NCBI GenBank assembly: GCA_021154985.1
Contig: JAJNQE010000054.1
Location: forward strand, 1 to 64,000
Source of the DNA: Hydrogenophaga sp.
GTDB lineage: Bacteria; Pseudomonadota; Gammaproteobacteria; Burkholderiales; Burkholderiaceae_C
Length of the DNA: 64,000 nt
Reading direction: 5' to 3'
Part shown: positions 16,056 to 26,166 of the stretch, piece by piece
Layout: each line of letters opens with the position of its first letter
Position numbering within the stretch: position 1 is the stretch's first letter
Notes under the pieces: model-generated
Seen by the model: only the letters and a program-made list of their open reading frames with translations
Told to the model about the DNA's origin: nothing
Databases searched by the model: none
Program-made: the position numbers and the translations under genes

Positions 16056-16637
16056 ATGATAGGCAAGTTGACCGGTACGCTGCTGGAGAAAAACCCACCC
16101 CAGATCCTGCTGGACTGCCATGGGGTTGGCTACGAGGTCGATGTGCCCATGAGCACGTTTTACAACCTGCCCGCCACCGGCGAAAAAGTGGCCCTGCTCA
16201 CCCACTTCGTGGTGCGCGAAGACGCCCAGATTCTCTATGGCTTTGCCTCCGCGTCCGAGCGTGAGGCTTTTCGCCAGCTCATCAAGATCAGCGGCGTGGG
16301 TCCTCGCACCGCGCTCTCGGTGCTCTCCGGCATGAGCGTGGGCGATCTCTCTCAGGCCATCAGCGCGCAGGACAGCGGCCGCATCATCAAGGTGCCCGGT
16401 ATCGGCAAGAAGACCGCCGAGCGCTTGCTGCTCGAACTCAAGGGAAAACTGGGTGCCGACCTGAACCTGCCGGCCGGCGCCACAGCGCTGCCGGGCGATG
16501 CCGCAGGCGACATCCAGCAGGCGCTGGTCGCGCTGGGCTACAGCGAGAAAGACGCCGTGGCGGCGCTCAAGGCCCTGCCCAAGGACGTGGGTGTGAGCGA
16601 AGGCATCAAGCTGGCGCTCAAGGCGCTGGCGAAATAA
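16056..16637 (+). CDS. ruvA: Holliday junction branch migration protein RuvA
   Basis: Binds four-way junctions and loads the RuvB motor. It has 193 residues: OB-fold domain I ([20 protein letters not shown]), helix-hairpin-helix motifs in domain II ([16 protein letters not shown] and [17 protein letters not shown]) and C-terminal domain III (about 140-193) for RuvB contact. The start lies 29 bp from the divergent phoH start. ruvB follows after three bases; ruvC is not in this operon. Confidence 0.97.
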   Translation: MIGKLTGTLLEKNPPQILLDCHGVGYEVDVPMSTFYNLPATGEKVALLTHFVVREDAQILYGFASASEREAFRQLIKISGVGPRTALSVLSGMSVGDLSQAISAQDSGRIIKVPGIGKKTAERLLLELKGKLGADLNLPAGATALPGDAAGDIQQALVALGYSEKDAVAALKALPKDVGVSEGIKLALKALAK

Positions 16638-16640
16638 ACC

Positions 16641-17699
16641 ATGAGCATCCAGACCGACGACTTCGCCCCCGCGCCGCGCATGGTGTCCGCCGCGCCGGCT
16701 TCGCCGAAGGAGGAGGCGATCGAGCGTGCGCTGCGCCCCAAGCTGCTCGACGAATACGTGGGCCAGGTCAAGGTGCGCGAGCAGCTCGAGATCTTCATCG
16801 GTGCGGCCAAAAAACGCAGCGAAGCGCTCGACCACGTGCTGCTGTTCGGCCCGCCCGGGCTGGGCAAGACCACGCTCAGCCACATCATTGCGCAGGAACT
16901 CGGCGTGAACCTGCGCCAGACCAGCGGACCGGTGCTGGAGAAGCCCAAGGACCTGGCCGCGCTGCTGACCAACTTGGAAGCGAACGATGTGCTCTTCATC
17001 GACGAGATCCACCGGCTCAGCCCGGTCGTCGAAGAAATCCTGTACCCCGCGCTGGAGGACTACCAGATCGACATCATGATCGGCGAAGGCCCGGCCGCGC
17101 GCAGCATCAAGCTGGACCTGCAGCCCTTCACCCTGGTGGGTGCGACCACGCGCGCCGGCATGCTCACCAACCCGCTGCGCGACCGCTTCGGCATCGTCGC
17201 GCGGCTGGAGTTCTACACGTCCGAAGAGCTTGCGCGCATCGTCAAGCGCAGCGCTGGCTTGTTGAACGCGCCCATGGACGAAGCAGGCGGTTTCGAGATC
17301 GCACGCCGCTCGCGCGGCACGCCGCGCATTGCCAACCGCCTGCTGCGCCGCGTGCGCGACTTCGCCGATGTGAAGGGCACAGGCACCATCACCCAGGACA
17401 TGGCCAACCGTGCGCTCGCCATGCTCGACGTGGACCCGCAAGGCTTTGATTTGATGGACCGCAAGCTGCTCGAAGCGGTGATCCACCGCTTCGACGGTGG
17501 ACCGGTCGGGCTGGACAACATCGCGGCCAGCATCGGCGAGGAGCGCGACACCATTGAGGACGTGATCGAGCCCTATCTGATTCAGCAGGGCTTCCTGCAG
17601 CGCACGCCGCGCGGGCGCATCGCCACGCTGGCGGCCTACCGGCACCTGGGCGTGGCGCCGCCCGCGACCGACAACGGCCTTTTTGCCCCCGGCAGCTGA
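16641..17699 (+). CDS. ruvB: Holliday junction branch migration ATPase RuvB
   Basis: Hexameric AAA+ motor of the RuvAB complex. It has 352 residues with the family opening [12 protein letters not shown], Walker [12 protein letters not shown] (about residue 71), Walker [12 protein letters not shown], sensor GATTRAG and a winged-helix C-terminal domain (about 270-340: [21 protein letters not shown]). Three bases separate it from ruvA. Confidence 0.97.
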   Translation: MSIQTDDFAPAPRMVSAAPASPKEEAIERALRPKLLDEYVGQVKVREQLEIFIGAAKKRSEALDHVLLFGPPGLGKTTLSHIIAQELGVNLRQTSGPVLEKPKDLAALLTNLEANDVLFIDEIHRLSPVVEEILYPALEDYQIDIMIGEGPAARSIKLDLQPFTLVGATTRAGMLTNPLRDRFGIVARLEFYTSEELARIVKRSAGLLNAPMDEAGGFEIARRSRGTPRIANRLLRRVRDFADVKGTGTITQDMANRALAMLDVDPQGFDLMDRKLLEAVIHRFDGGPVGLDNIAASIGEERDTIEDVIEPYLIQQGFLQRTPRGRIATLAAYRHLGVAPPATDNGLFAPGS

Positions 17700-17712
17700 A
17701 GCCCCGACGCGC

Positions 17713-18798
17713 ATGGCGACACCGTCCGATCAACCATCCATCCTCGGGTCGTTGCCGGGCGCCGTGCACAACGCGTCGGAGAGTGCCACCACCGCGCTCT
17801 ACCGGGCGGCGCTGGGGCCCGTGAACATCCACCGTTATTTGCCGGTGTTCGTGCGCTTCGACGAGGAGGGCCGCGCCGGCCCCAGCTGGAACTGGGCTGC
17901 GGCGCTGCTCACGCTGAACTGGCTGGTGTTCCGCCAGCTCTGGGGCACGGCCCTGGTGTACGTGGCGGCGGTGGAGGGCCTGGCGGTGTTGGTGCTGGGG
18001 CTGGGCCGCGAATGGCTGGCCACGCCCTCGCTGGCCGAGTGGGGGTTTCTGGGGGCGATTCTGGTGCTGAGCTGCCTGATTCCCGGTGTGTACGCCAACG
18101 CCTGGCTGCACGCCGACACGCGCCGCCGCATGACCCGCGCCGTGCGCGACGCCAAGACGGTGCGGGAAGCCTGCGCCTCCCTGGCGCAACGCGCGAGTTC
18201 CCGCAAACGTTTGCTGGGCCTGGTGGTGATCAACGGCGTGCTGGCTGCCACCGCCGTGGGGGCTTACTGGGGTTTGTCGCGGTGGGTGAACGACCGGCCA
18301 GTGCTGCCCACGGTGGTGCTGCCTGAGGTGGCTGCCCCCGCAGAGCCCGCGCCGGCCGAGCCTGTGCCGCCCGCCCCTGCAGAACCCGTTGAGGCTGCCC
18401 CCGCGCCCACCGCTGCCGAAACGCCTGCTGAGCCAGCGGCTGAGCCGCCGCCAGCCCCACCTGCCGAGCCGGCGGTCCCTGAGTCCGCGCCCCTGATGGC
18501 ACCCACTGCGCCGACAATGCCGGCACCGGTGACCGCACCCACGCCGCCGACCACCCGCCCCGATCCACTTCAGAGCTTTGCCATCAACGTCGGCCTGTTC
18601 GCCGACTCCGGCAACGCCGACCGTGTGCTCACGCGGTTGATCGATGCCGGATTGCCGGCTTTCATTCAGGTGGTCGACTCGCCCAATGGCCAACGCACGC
18701 GGGTACGGGTGGGGCCGTTCGCCAGCCGGGCGCTGGCCGACGATGCGGCAGCGCGCATCCGCGCGTTGGGACTGGACGCGGTGGTGTTCCGGCAGTAA
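17713..18798 (+). CDS. DUF2628-like membrane protein with C-terminal SPOR domain
   Basis: A 361-residue protein. The N-terminal third (about 35-150) carries several membrane helices (GPSWNWAAALLTLNWLVFRQLWG, GFLGAILVLSCLIPGVYANAW in parts) like DUF2628 proteins; another helix lies near 172-190. A long Pro/Ala/Glu linker (about 200-285) leads to a SPOR domain (about 288-361: FAINVGLFADSGNADRVLTRL), a fold that binds denuded septal glycan. A cell-division or envelope role is therefore likely. The ATG at 17713 is 13 bp after ruvB; an upstream TTG in frame would overlap ruvB. Confidence 0.82.
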   Translation: MATPSDQPSILGSLPGAVHNASESATTALYRAALGPVNIHRYLPVFVRFDEEGRAGPSWNWAAALLTLNWLVFRQLWGTALVYVAAVEGLAVLVLGLGREWLATPSLAEWGFLGAILVLSCLIPGVYANAWLHADTRRRMTRAVRDAKTVREACASLAQRASSRKRLLGLVVINGVLAATAVGAYWGLSRWVNDRPVLPTVVLPEVAAPAEPAPAEPVPPAPAEPVEAAPAPTAAETPAEPAAEPPPAPPAEPAVPESAPLMAPTAPTMPAPVTAPTPPTTRPDPLQSFAINVGLFADSGNADRVLTRLIDAGLPAFIQVVDSPNGQRTRVRVGPFASRALADDAAARIRALGLDAVVFRQ

Positions 18799-18835
18799 GC
18801 CGCGCATCAGGAACCCTGTGCTACATTGCCAACCC

Positions 18836-18907
18836 ATGCAAGCGCGCAACTTTTTTGCCTTTTACTTTTGGTTCTCAGTCCCCGGCGGACGAGAGGCGAG
18901 GCTGTAA
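18836..18907 (+). CDS. Aromatic-rich leader peptide of the DAHP synthase attenuator
   Basis: A 23-codon reading frame (ATG 18836, TAA 18905) containing the run FFAFYFWF at codons 6-13: five Phe, one Tyr and one Trp in eight codons. It ends about 20 nt before a strong intrinsic terminator and lies 100 nt upstream of the DAHP synthase gene, the classical design of a transcription attenuator that senses charged aromatic tRNAs. No strong Shine-Dalgarno is visible before the ATG. Confidence 0.85.
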   Translation: MQARNFFAFYFWFSVPGGREARL

Positions 18908-18963
18908 GCGCATCACCGAATCTCGATCAAACCGCCGGAGCCCACAGCCCGGCGGTTTTTTTT
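18882..18963 (+). promoter_or_regulatory. Transcription attenuator controlling DAHP synthase
   Basis: Terminator: AAACCGCCGG (18929-18938) pairs with CCGGCGGTTT (18949-18958) and is followed by a run of T. Antiterminator: CCGGCGG at 18882-18888, just after the aromatic codons of the leader peptide, repeats the terminator's 3' arm and can instead capture CCGCCGG (18932-18938). A ribosome stalled at the Phe/Tyr/Trp codons leaves 18882-18888 free and favours read-through; a ribosome reaching the stop codon covers it and permits termination. Confidence 0.87.
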
Positions 18964-19007
18964 CGACCTTGTTTCCCCAACCGCAACACCCGTTCCAGGA
19001 GCCCTTG

Positions 19008-20141
19008 ATGACCGCGAAACACGCCCCCGCCAGCAGCGACGCCTGGCACACCCGTTCGATCGACAAGACCAGCCAGACCGACGACGAACGCATCAAGGAC
19101 ATCACCGTGTTGCCCCCTCCCGAACACCTGATCCGCTTCTTCCCCATCGGCGGCACGCCGGTGGAGGCGCTGATCAGCCAGACCCGCCAGCGCATCCACA
19201 ACATCCTGCACGGCAAGGACGATCGCCTGCTGGTCATCATCGGCCCGTGTTCCATTCACGATCCGGCCGCAGCGGTGGACTACGCGCGCCGCCTCAAACC
19301 CCTGCGCGACCAGTACGCCGACACGCTGGAGATCGTGATGCGCGTGTACTTCGAGAAGCCGCGCACCACGGTGGGATGGAAGGGCCTGATCAACGACCCC
19401 TACCTGGACGAGAGCTACCGCATCGACGAAGGCCTGCGCATCGCACGCCAGTTGCTCATCGAGATCAACCGCCTGGGCCTGCCCGCCGGCAGCGAGTTCC
19501 TCGACGTGATCTCGCCGCAGTACATCGGCGATCTGATCGCCTGGGGCGCCATCGGCGCGCGCACCACCGAGAGCCAGGTGCACCGCGAGCTGGCCTCGGG
19601 CCTCTCAGCCCCGATCGGCTTCAAGAACGGCACCGACGGCAACATCAAGATTGCCACCGATGCAATCCAGGCCGCTTCACGCGGGCACCACTTCCTGTCG
19701 GTGCACAAGAACGGCCAGGTCGCCATCGTGCAGACCAACGGCAACAAGGACTGCCACGTGATCCTGCGCGGTGGCAAGGCGCCCAACTACGACGCATCCA
19801 GCGTGGCCGCATCGGTCAAGGAGCTCGAAGCCGCCAAGCTGCCGCCGCGCCTGATGGTGGACTGCAGCCACGCCAACAGCAGCAAGCAGCACGAGAAGCA
19901 GCTCGACGTGGCGCGCGACATTGCCGGCCAGATCACCAGTGGTTCGCGCAGCATCTTCGGCGTGATGATCGAGAGCCACATCGAGGCCGGCGCGCAGAAG
20001 TTCACCCCCGGCAAGGACGCGGTGGATGCGCTCAAGTACGGCCAGAGCATCACCGACGCCTGCCTGGGATGGGGCGATTCGCTGCAGGCACTCGACGTGT
20101 TGTCCAGCGCGGTGAAGACCGCGCGCAAGGCGAAGGGCTGA
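19008..20141 (+). CDS. aroG: 3-deoxy-7-phosphoheptulonate (DAHP) synthase, type I
   Basis: First enzyme of the shikimate pathway: condenses phosphoenolpyruvate with erythrose 4-phosphate. The 377-residue AroF/G/H-type protein carries IIGPCSIHDP (metal-binding Cys, about residue 79), YFEKPRTTVGWKGL, GARTTESQVHRELASGLS, FKNGTDG, ILRGGKAPNYD and DCSHANSSKQH. The ATG at 19008 follows CCAGGAGCCCTTG; a TTG one codon earlier is possible. Which aromatic amino acid inhibits it cannot be told safely, but the upstream attenuator contains mainly Phe codons with one Tyr and one Trp. Confidence 0.96.
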   Translation: MTAKHAPASSDAWHTRSIDKTSQTDDERIKDITVLPPPEHLIRFFPIGGTPVEALISQTRQRIHNILHGKDDRLLVIIGPCSIHDPAAAVDYARRLKPLRDQYADTLEIVMRVYFEKPRTTVGWKGLINDPYLDESYRIDEGLRIARQLLIEINRLGLPAGSEFLDVISPQYIGDLIAWGAIGARTTESQVHRELASGLSAPIGFKNGTDGNIKIATDAIQAASRGHHFLSVHKNGQVAIVQTNGNKDCHVILRGGKAPNYDASSVAASVKELEAAKLPPRLMVDCSHANSSKQHEKQLDVARDIAGQITSGSRSIFGVMIESHIEAGAQKFTPGKDAVDALKYGQSITDACLGWGDSLQALDVLSSAVKTARKAKG

Positions 20142-20214
20142 GCGGGCTGCGGGCTTTCACGGTGTGCCTCGCCGCCAGCGAGGGCCACAATGGAAGCCCA
20201 TCAGGAGATTCACC

Positions 20215-20535
20215 ATGCGAAGCCAAGTCACCGTGAGCTGGAGCGCCCGCTCGACCTACCACTTCGATCTGGAAGAAGTTCAGCCCATGCCGCACGACCT
20301 GGCCCGCCACTGGCTGGACGAGCAGTTCACGTTTCTCGGTTGCGAGCCCATCCGCCCCACCGGCAAGGTGCTCACGGCCGACAAGATTCTGGGGGTCGCC
20401 GAGGCCGTGGGTGAGGAGCGGTTTCGCGATGAGGCGCACCGCGCCTGGGCCATGGCGTTTGCGCGCGCCGCCAGCGCGGCGCTCGCGAAACCCGTCATTT
20501 CAATCGACGTGCCCGCGCAGGCCCTGAGTTATTGA
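20215..20535 (+). CDS. Conserved hypothetical protein
   Basis: A 106-residue cytoplasmic protein without signal peptide or membrane segment. It begins MRSQVTVSWSARSTYHFDLEEV and is mostly alpha-helical in its second half (DKILGVAEAVGEERFRDEAHRAW). I do not recognise a family. The ATG is supported by AGGAG at 20203-20207. It sits 73 bp after DAHP synthase and is convergent with mpl (3 bp between stops). Confidence 0.7.
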   Translation: MRSQVTVSWSARSTYHFDLEEVQPMPHDLARHWLDEQFTFLGCEPIRPTGKVLTADKILGVAEAVGEERFRDEAHRAWAMAFARAASAALAKPVISIDVPAQALSY

Positions 20536-20538
20536 TAT

Positions 20539-21924
20539 TCAAGCGGAGAGCGCTTTGAGCAGGCGCTCATGCACGCCACCAAACCCACCGTTGCTCATGC
20601 AGACGATGTGATCACCGGGCCGTGCTGCGGCGCTCACCTGCGCCACCACCTCATCGATGTTCTTGCCCACCTGGGCCCGTGACCCCATGGGGGCCAGCGC
20701 TTCGGCGGCGTCCCAGTCCAGCCCGCCCGAGTGGCAGAACGCGAGATCGGCCGCTTCCAGGCTCCAGGGCAGCTGCGACTTCATCGTGCCGAGCTTCATG
20801 GTGTTGCTGCGCGGCTCGAACACCGCCAGGATGCGCCCGCGCGGGGTGCCCAGGCGGCGTTGCAGGCCGTCCAGCGTGGTGCGGATGGCGGTGGGGTGGT
20901 GGGCGAAGTCGTCGTAGACCGTGATGTCGCCACCCGCGCGCGCCACCGTGCCGCGCACCTCCATGCGCCGGCGCACGTTCTCGAAACTGGCCAGCGCCCG
21001 CGCCGCGTCGGCCGGGGCCACGCCCACGTGCTCGGCGGCGGCAATGGCGGCCAGCGCATTGAGCTGGTTGTGCACGCCGCTGAGCGACCACTCCACGCGG
21101 CCCGCCGGTTTGCCCTGGTTGAGCACCTCAAAGGCGTGGGGCTCGCCCACGGCGGTGAAGTCGCTCACCGCCGCGCCAAAGGTGCGCAGCTCGCTCCACA
21201 GGCCCTGGTGCAACACACGGTCCAGGCTTTCCTCCAGCCCGTTGGACACCACCCGGCCCGAGGGCGGCACGGTGCGGATCAGGTGGTGGAACTGGCGCTC
21301 GATGGCGGCGAGGTCGTCAAAGATGTCGGCGTGGTCAAACTCGAGGTTGTTCAGGATGGCCGTGCGCGGGCGGTAGTGAACGAACTTGCTGCGCTTGTCG
21401 AAAAACGCCGTGTCGTACTCGTCGGCCTCGATGGTGAAGGTCTTGCCGCTTCCCAAGCGTGCAGAGACCCCAAAGTTCAAAGGAACGCCACCCACGAGAA
21501 ACCCCGGCTTCAGCCCGTTGGCTTCGAGAATCCAGGTCAGCATGGCGGTGGTGGTGGTCTTGCCGTGGGTGCCGGCCACCGCCAGCACATGGCGGCCTTG
21601 CAGCACGTGTTCGGCCAGCCACTGCGGGCCGCTGGTGTAAGCGGCGCCGCTGTCCATGATGGCTTCCATCAGCGGAAACTTGGGCGTGCCGTCGGGCTTG
21701 CGCGCGCGGCTGACCACATTGCCGACCACGAACACGTCGGGTTTCAGGGCCAGCTGGTCGGCACCAAAGCCTTCGATCAGGTCGATGCCGAGCGCTCGAA
21801 GCTGGTCGCTCATGGGGGGGTAAACGCCGGCGTCGCAGCCGGTGACGCGGTGGCCGGCTTCGCGGGCAAGCGCGGCCAGGCCGCCCATGAAGGTGCCGCA
21901 AATGCCCAGGATGTGTATGTGCAT
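20539..21924 (-). CDS. mpl: UDP-N-acetylmuramate:L-alanyl-gamma-D-glutamyl-meso-diaminopimelate ligase
   Basis: Recycles murein tripeptide by joining it to UDP-MurNAc with ATP. The 461-residue Mur ligase has IHILGICGTFMGG (UDP-binding N-domain), AVAGTHGKTTTTAMLTWIL (P-loop, about 110-128), the central LNNLEFDHADIFDDL and the C-domain with VYDDFAHHPTAIRTTLDGL. The opening motif GICGTFMGG distinguishes Mpl from MurC. It functionally matches ampD found further downstream, another recycling enzyme. Confidence 0.95.
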   Translation of the reverse strand: MHIHILGICGTFMGGLAALAREAGHRVTGCDAGVYPPMSDQLRALGIDLIEGFGADQLALKPDVFVVGNVVSRARKPDGTPKFPLMEAIMDSGAAYTSGPQWLAEHVLQGRHVLAVAGTHGKTTTTAMLTWILEANGLKPGFLVGGVPLNFGVSARLGSGKTFTIEADEYDTAFFDKRSKFVHYRPRTAILNNLEFDHADIFDDLAAIERQFHHLIRTVPPSGRVVSNGLEESLDRVLHQGLWSELRTFGAAVSDFTAVGEPHAFEVLNQGKPAGRVEWSLSGVHNQLNALAAIAAAEHVGVAPADAARALASFENVRRRMEVRGTVARAGGDITVYDDFAHHPTAIRTTLDGLQRRLGTPRGRILAVFEPRSNTMKLGTMKSQLPWSLEAADLAFCHSGGLDWDAAEALAPMGSRAQVGKNIDEVVAQVSAAARPGDHIVCMSNGGFGGVHERLLKALSA

Positions 21925-22013
21925 CGGGCGATTCTAGGTGGCAGGCCACCCGGGTCTTGCGGGTATGGCTGGTCTTGGCCGTGGCGATGTCCCGGGCGGG
22001 CACAATCCACTCG

Positions 22014-22637
22014 ATGGAAGCGAGCCGGGACGACATCACCTTCGAAATTGCGGCCGTTGCCGCCCGCCTCGTGGCCGAAGACGGCCTGGAGTACGCGGCC
22101 GCCAAGCGCCAGGCGGTCAAGCAACTTGGCCTGCCCGCGCGCACGGCCCTGCCCGACAACGCGGCGCTGGAGGCCGCGGTGCGCGAACACATCGACATCT
22201 TCTGTGCCGATACCCAGCCCGGCGAGCTGGTGGCCCTGCGCGAACTGGCCTTGCTGTGGATGGAGCGCCTCAAGGCTTTTCGCCCGCACCTGGGCGGATC
22301 GGTCTGGCATGGAACCGCCACGCGTCACAGCGATCTCTACATGCAGCTCTTTTGCGACGACCCCAAGGCGCCCGAGTGGGCCTTGCTCGATCATCGCGTG
22401 GAGTACCACCCCGGCACGGTGAACGGCTGGCGCGGCGAGCCGGTGGAGGCGCTTACCCTGCGCACCCGCTGTGACGCGCTGGGTCAGTGGGTGCTCATTC
22501 ACTTGATGGTGCACGAGCACGACGACCTGCGCGGTGCCCTCAAACCCGATGCCCAAGGCCGCAAGCCGCGCGGCGACGCCGCTGCGCTGCGGCGACGCAT
22601 GGCCGTCGAGGCCGATACCCCTGGACTGGACGAATGA
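22014..22637 (+). CDS. Conserved hypothetical protein
   Basis: A 207-residue protein of unknown function, predicted cytoplasmic. It opens MEASRDDITFEIAAVAARLVAEDGLEYAAAKRQ in overlapping pieces, and its middle has HGTATRHSDLYMQLFCDDPK and LLDHRVEYHPG, a His/Asp-rich pattern reminiscent of nucleotidyltransferase-like proteins but without a convincing motif. It is divergent from mpl and overlaps the TlpA-like gene by ATGA, so the two are translated together. The ATG at 22014 was chosen over one at 21957, which would add 19 residues. Confidence 0.75.
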   Translation: MEASRDDITFEIAAVAARLVAEDGLEYAAAKRQAVKQLGLPARTALPDNAALEAAVREHIDIFCADTQPGELVALRELALLWMERLKAFRPHLGGSVWHGTATRHSDLYMQLFCDDPKAPEWALLDHRVEYHPGTVNGWRGEPVEALTLRTRCDALGQWVLIHLMVHEHDDLRGALKPDAQGRKPRGDAAALRRRMAVEADTPGLDE

Positions 22638-23161
22638 AATTGCAACGAAGAACGGTGTTGATGACGGGGGCCGCGGTGACTGCCGCTGGTGCGGGCGCCT
22701 GGGTGTCCTGGCAGCGCATCGCGCCCCAGGTCGTGTTGAGTGGCGCCGAGGCCGCTTTCTGGGCGGGCGCCTTTGAGGGCCCGAACGGCGAGGCGGTGAA
22801 CCTGGCGGGCATGCGCGGGCGTCCCTTGCTGGTGAACTTCTGGGCCACCTGGTGCCCGCCGTGTGTGGAAGAGCTGCCCTTGCTCAACGCCTTCAACACG
22901 GCCAACGCACCGCAGGGCTGGCAGGTGCTGGGCCTCGCGGTCGACCAGCCCAGCGCGGTGCGCGGCTTCCTGCAGAAGCTGCCGCTGAATTTCCCCGTGG
23001 GCATGGCCGGCTTTGCCGGCACCGAGCTCAGCCGCAGCCTGGGCAACCCCAGCGGCAGCCTGCCCTACACAGTGGTCTTCGGGGACGAGGGCACGGTGCT
23101 GCACCGCAAGATCGGCAAGGTGTCCGAGGCCGACCTGGCCCAGTGGGCGCAACTGGGTTGA
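22634..23161 (+). CDS. TlpA-like thiol:disulfide oxidoreductase
   Basis: A 175-residue thioredoxin-fold protein, exported or membrane-anchored by its N-terminal hydrophobic segment (VLMTGAAVTAAGAGAWVSW). The active site is NFWATWCPPCVEELPLL (CPPC near residue 76), with the conserved GLPYTV-like cis-Pro loop as GSLPYTVVF. Such proteins reduce disulfides in the periplasm, often for cytochrome c maturation. It starts inside the stop of the preceding gene (ATGA). The following 251 bp hold no gene before accB. Confidence 0.9.
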   Translation: MKLQRRTVLMTGAAVTAAGAGAWVSWQRIAPQVVLSGAEAAFWAGAFEGPNGEAVNLAGMRGRPLLVNFWATWCPPCVEELPLLNAFNTANAPQGWQVLGLAVDQPSAVRGFLQKLPLNFPVGMAGFAGTELSRSLGNPSGSLPYTVVFGDEGTVLHRKIGKVSEADLAQWAQLG

Positions 23162-23412
23162 CGCTCGCCAGGTGGCGGAACGACCGCTGGTCCCTTGCCG
23201 GGAATGTTCGCCCATAAAGGGCTAAATTCCAGCTTTGTCGCCCAAAACGGCAATCGACGTTCTGCGGTGGGCTTGCAAGCCTGGGCGGCCCGATCGTGCG
23301 CTACCGCACAACCCTTCGTGTACACTGCGGCACCCCGGCTGGTGGGGGTGGGTCGGCAGCCTTGAAGTTGCTCGAACTTAGAACAAATTAGCCGCTTTTC
23401 GTTGGAGAAATC

Positions 23413-23874
23413 ATGGATTTGAGAAAACTGAAGACGCTGATCGACCTGGTGTCCGAATCGAACGTGTCGGAGCTGGAGATCACCGAAGCCGAGGGCAAGG
23501 TGCGCATTGTCAAAAGCGCACCGACGTCGGCGGCAGCCCCGGTGACCTACAGCATGGCACCCGCCCCCGTGGCGCCGCCGGTGTTGCCGGTGGTGGAGGC
23601 CGCTCCCGCAGCCGCCGTGGCTGCGCCCGCCGAGCCGGTGGGCCACACCGTGAAGTCGCCCATGGTCGGCACCTTCTACCGCGCCTCCAGCCCGGGCGCC
23701 AAGCCCTTCGTGGAGATCGGCGACACCATCAAGGAAGGCGAGACGATCTGCATCGTCGAGGCCATGAAGATCCTCAACGAGATCGAAGCCGACAAGTCCG
23801 GCACCGTGACCAAGATCCTGGTGGACAACGGCCAGGCCGTTGAGTACGGCCAGCCTTTGTACGTGATCGAATAA
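23413..23874 (+). CDS. accB: Biotin carboxyl carrier protein of acetyl-CoA carboxylase
   Basis: Carries the carboxyl group on biotin in the first step of fatty acid synthesis. The 153-residue protein has the BCCP N-terminus [23 protein letters not shown], an Ala/Pro-rich linker (about 38-75) and a C-terminal biotinyl domain with the modified lysine in [12 protein letters not shown] (about 118). It forms an operon with accC (16-bp gap). The 250-bp leader contains TACACT (23321-23326), a possible -10, but no convincing -35. Confidence 0.96.
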   Translation: MDLRKLKTLIDLVSESNVSELEITEAEGKVRIVKSAPTSAAAPVTYSMAPAPVAPPVLPVVEAAPAAAVAAPAEPVGHTVKSPMVGTFYRASSPGAKPFVEIGDTIKEGETICIVEAMKILNEIEADKSGTVTKILVDNGQAVEYGQPLYVIE

Positions 23875-23890
23875 AGAAGGCCCCGAGCCC

Positions 23891-25240
<1,350 letters not shown>

Positions 25241-25243
25241 CCC

Positions 25244-26135
25244 ATGCCGTCCTTGTTCGAGCTGGTGCTCATGGTGCCAGAGACTTCGGTTGAAGCCGTG
25301 GGCGAAGCGCTGGACGCTGGACGCCTTGAGCACCTCGGTGGAAGACGCCGACGCCATGACCGACGCCGAGCAGGCTTTGTTCGGCGAACCCGGCATGCCG
25401 CCACCCAAGGAGGGCTGGCAGCGCTCGCGTGTGGTGGCCCTGTTCTCGTCCGAGAGCGTCGCACGGGAAGCTGCCGATCTGCTCAGGCTGCAAGACTTTT
25501 TTGAAGGCTGCGCGGTGCTGGGTGTGCAGGCCGTGCCCGAGCAAGACTGGGTGCGCCTGACGCAGTCGCAGTTCGCGCCGGTGGAGATCACACCCACCTT
25601 CTGGATCGTGCCCAGCTGGCACGAACCGCCCGCCGCCGCCAAACAGGTCATCCGGCTCGACCCGGGTCTCGCGTTCGGCACCGGCACGCACCCCACCACC
25701 CGCATGTGTCTGCGCTGGACCGCCCAGCACCCACCGGTGGGCTCGCGGGTGCTCGACTACGGTTGCGGCTCCGGCATTCTTGCTATCGGTGCGGCCAAGT
25801 TCGGCGCGCGCGAAATCGTGGCAGTGGACATCGACCCGGCGGCGGTGGAGTCGACCCGGCTCAATGCCTCGGCCAACCACGTCACGTTGAGCGAAGGCCT
25901 GCCCGACATTGCCCACGGAGAGCACGACCTCGTGCTGGCCAATATCCTGGCCACACCACTGAAAGTGCTCGCGCCGCTGCTGTGCTCGCACGTTCGCTCG
26001 GGTGGTCACCTGGTGCTTGCGGGCATTCTGGCGCGCCAGGCCGACGAGTTGATCGAGGCCTACGCGCCCTGGGTGGCGTTGCAGGTCAGCGACGAAGAAG
26101 AGGGCTGGATCCTCATGACCGCGGTCAAGGCCTGA
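25244..26135 (+). pseudogene. prmA: Ribosomal protein L11 methyltransferase PrmA, frameshifted near the N-terminus
   Basis: SAM-dependent methyltransferase that trimethylates L11. The first 24 codons (MPSLFELVLMVPETSVEAVG and on) are in one frame; from 25317 (CTG GAC GCC TTG) the protein continues in another frame as LDALSTSVEDADAMTDAEQALFGEP in overlapping parts through DYGCGSGILAIGA and NILATPL to the stop at 26135. The break lies in CTGGACGCTGGACGCC, where two CTGGACGCC-like units have lost two bases; restoring them gives GEALDALDALS, the length seen in relatives. Either a real inactivating deletion or a sequencing error. All downstream catalytic motifs are intact. Confidence 0.85.
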
Positions 26136-26166
26136 GCCGCCGCGCAGCGCCCCCGATAATCGGCGC

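Noticed and set aside
23162..23412. Missing aroQ between the TlpA-like gene and accB
   Set aside because: In many Burkholderiales a small dehydroquinase gene sits here, but I see no remnant; it may simply be elsewhere in the genome.
25310..25325. Programmed frameshift in prmA
   Set aside because: No slippery heptamer, internal Shine-Dalgarno or structure; loss of two bases in a tandem repeat explains it more simply.
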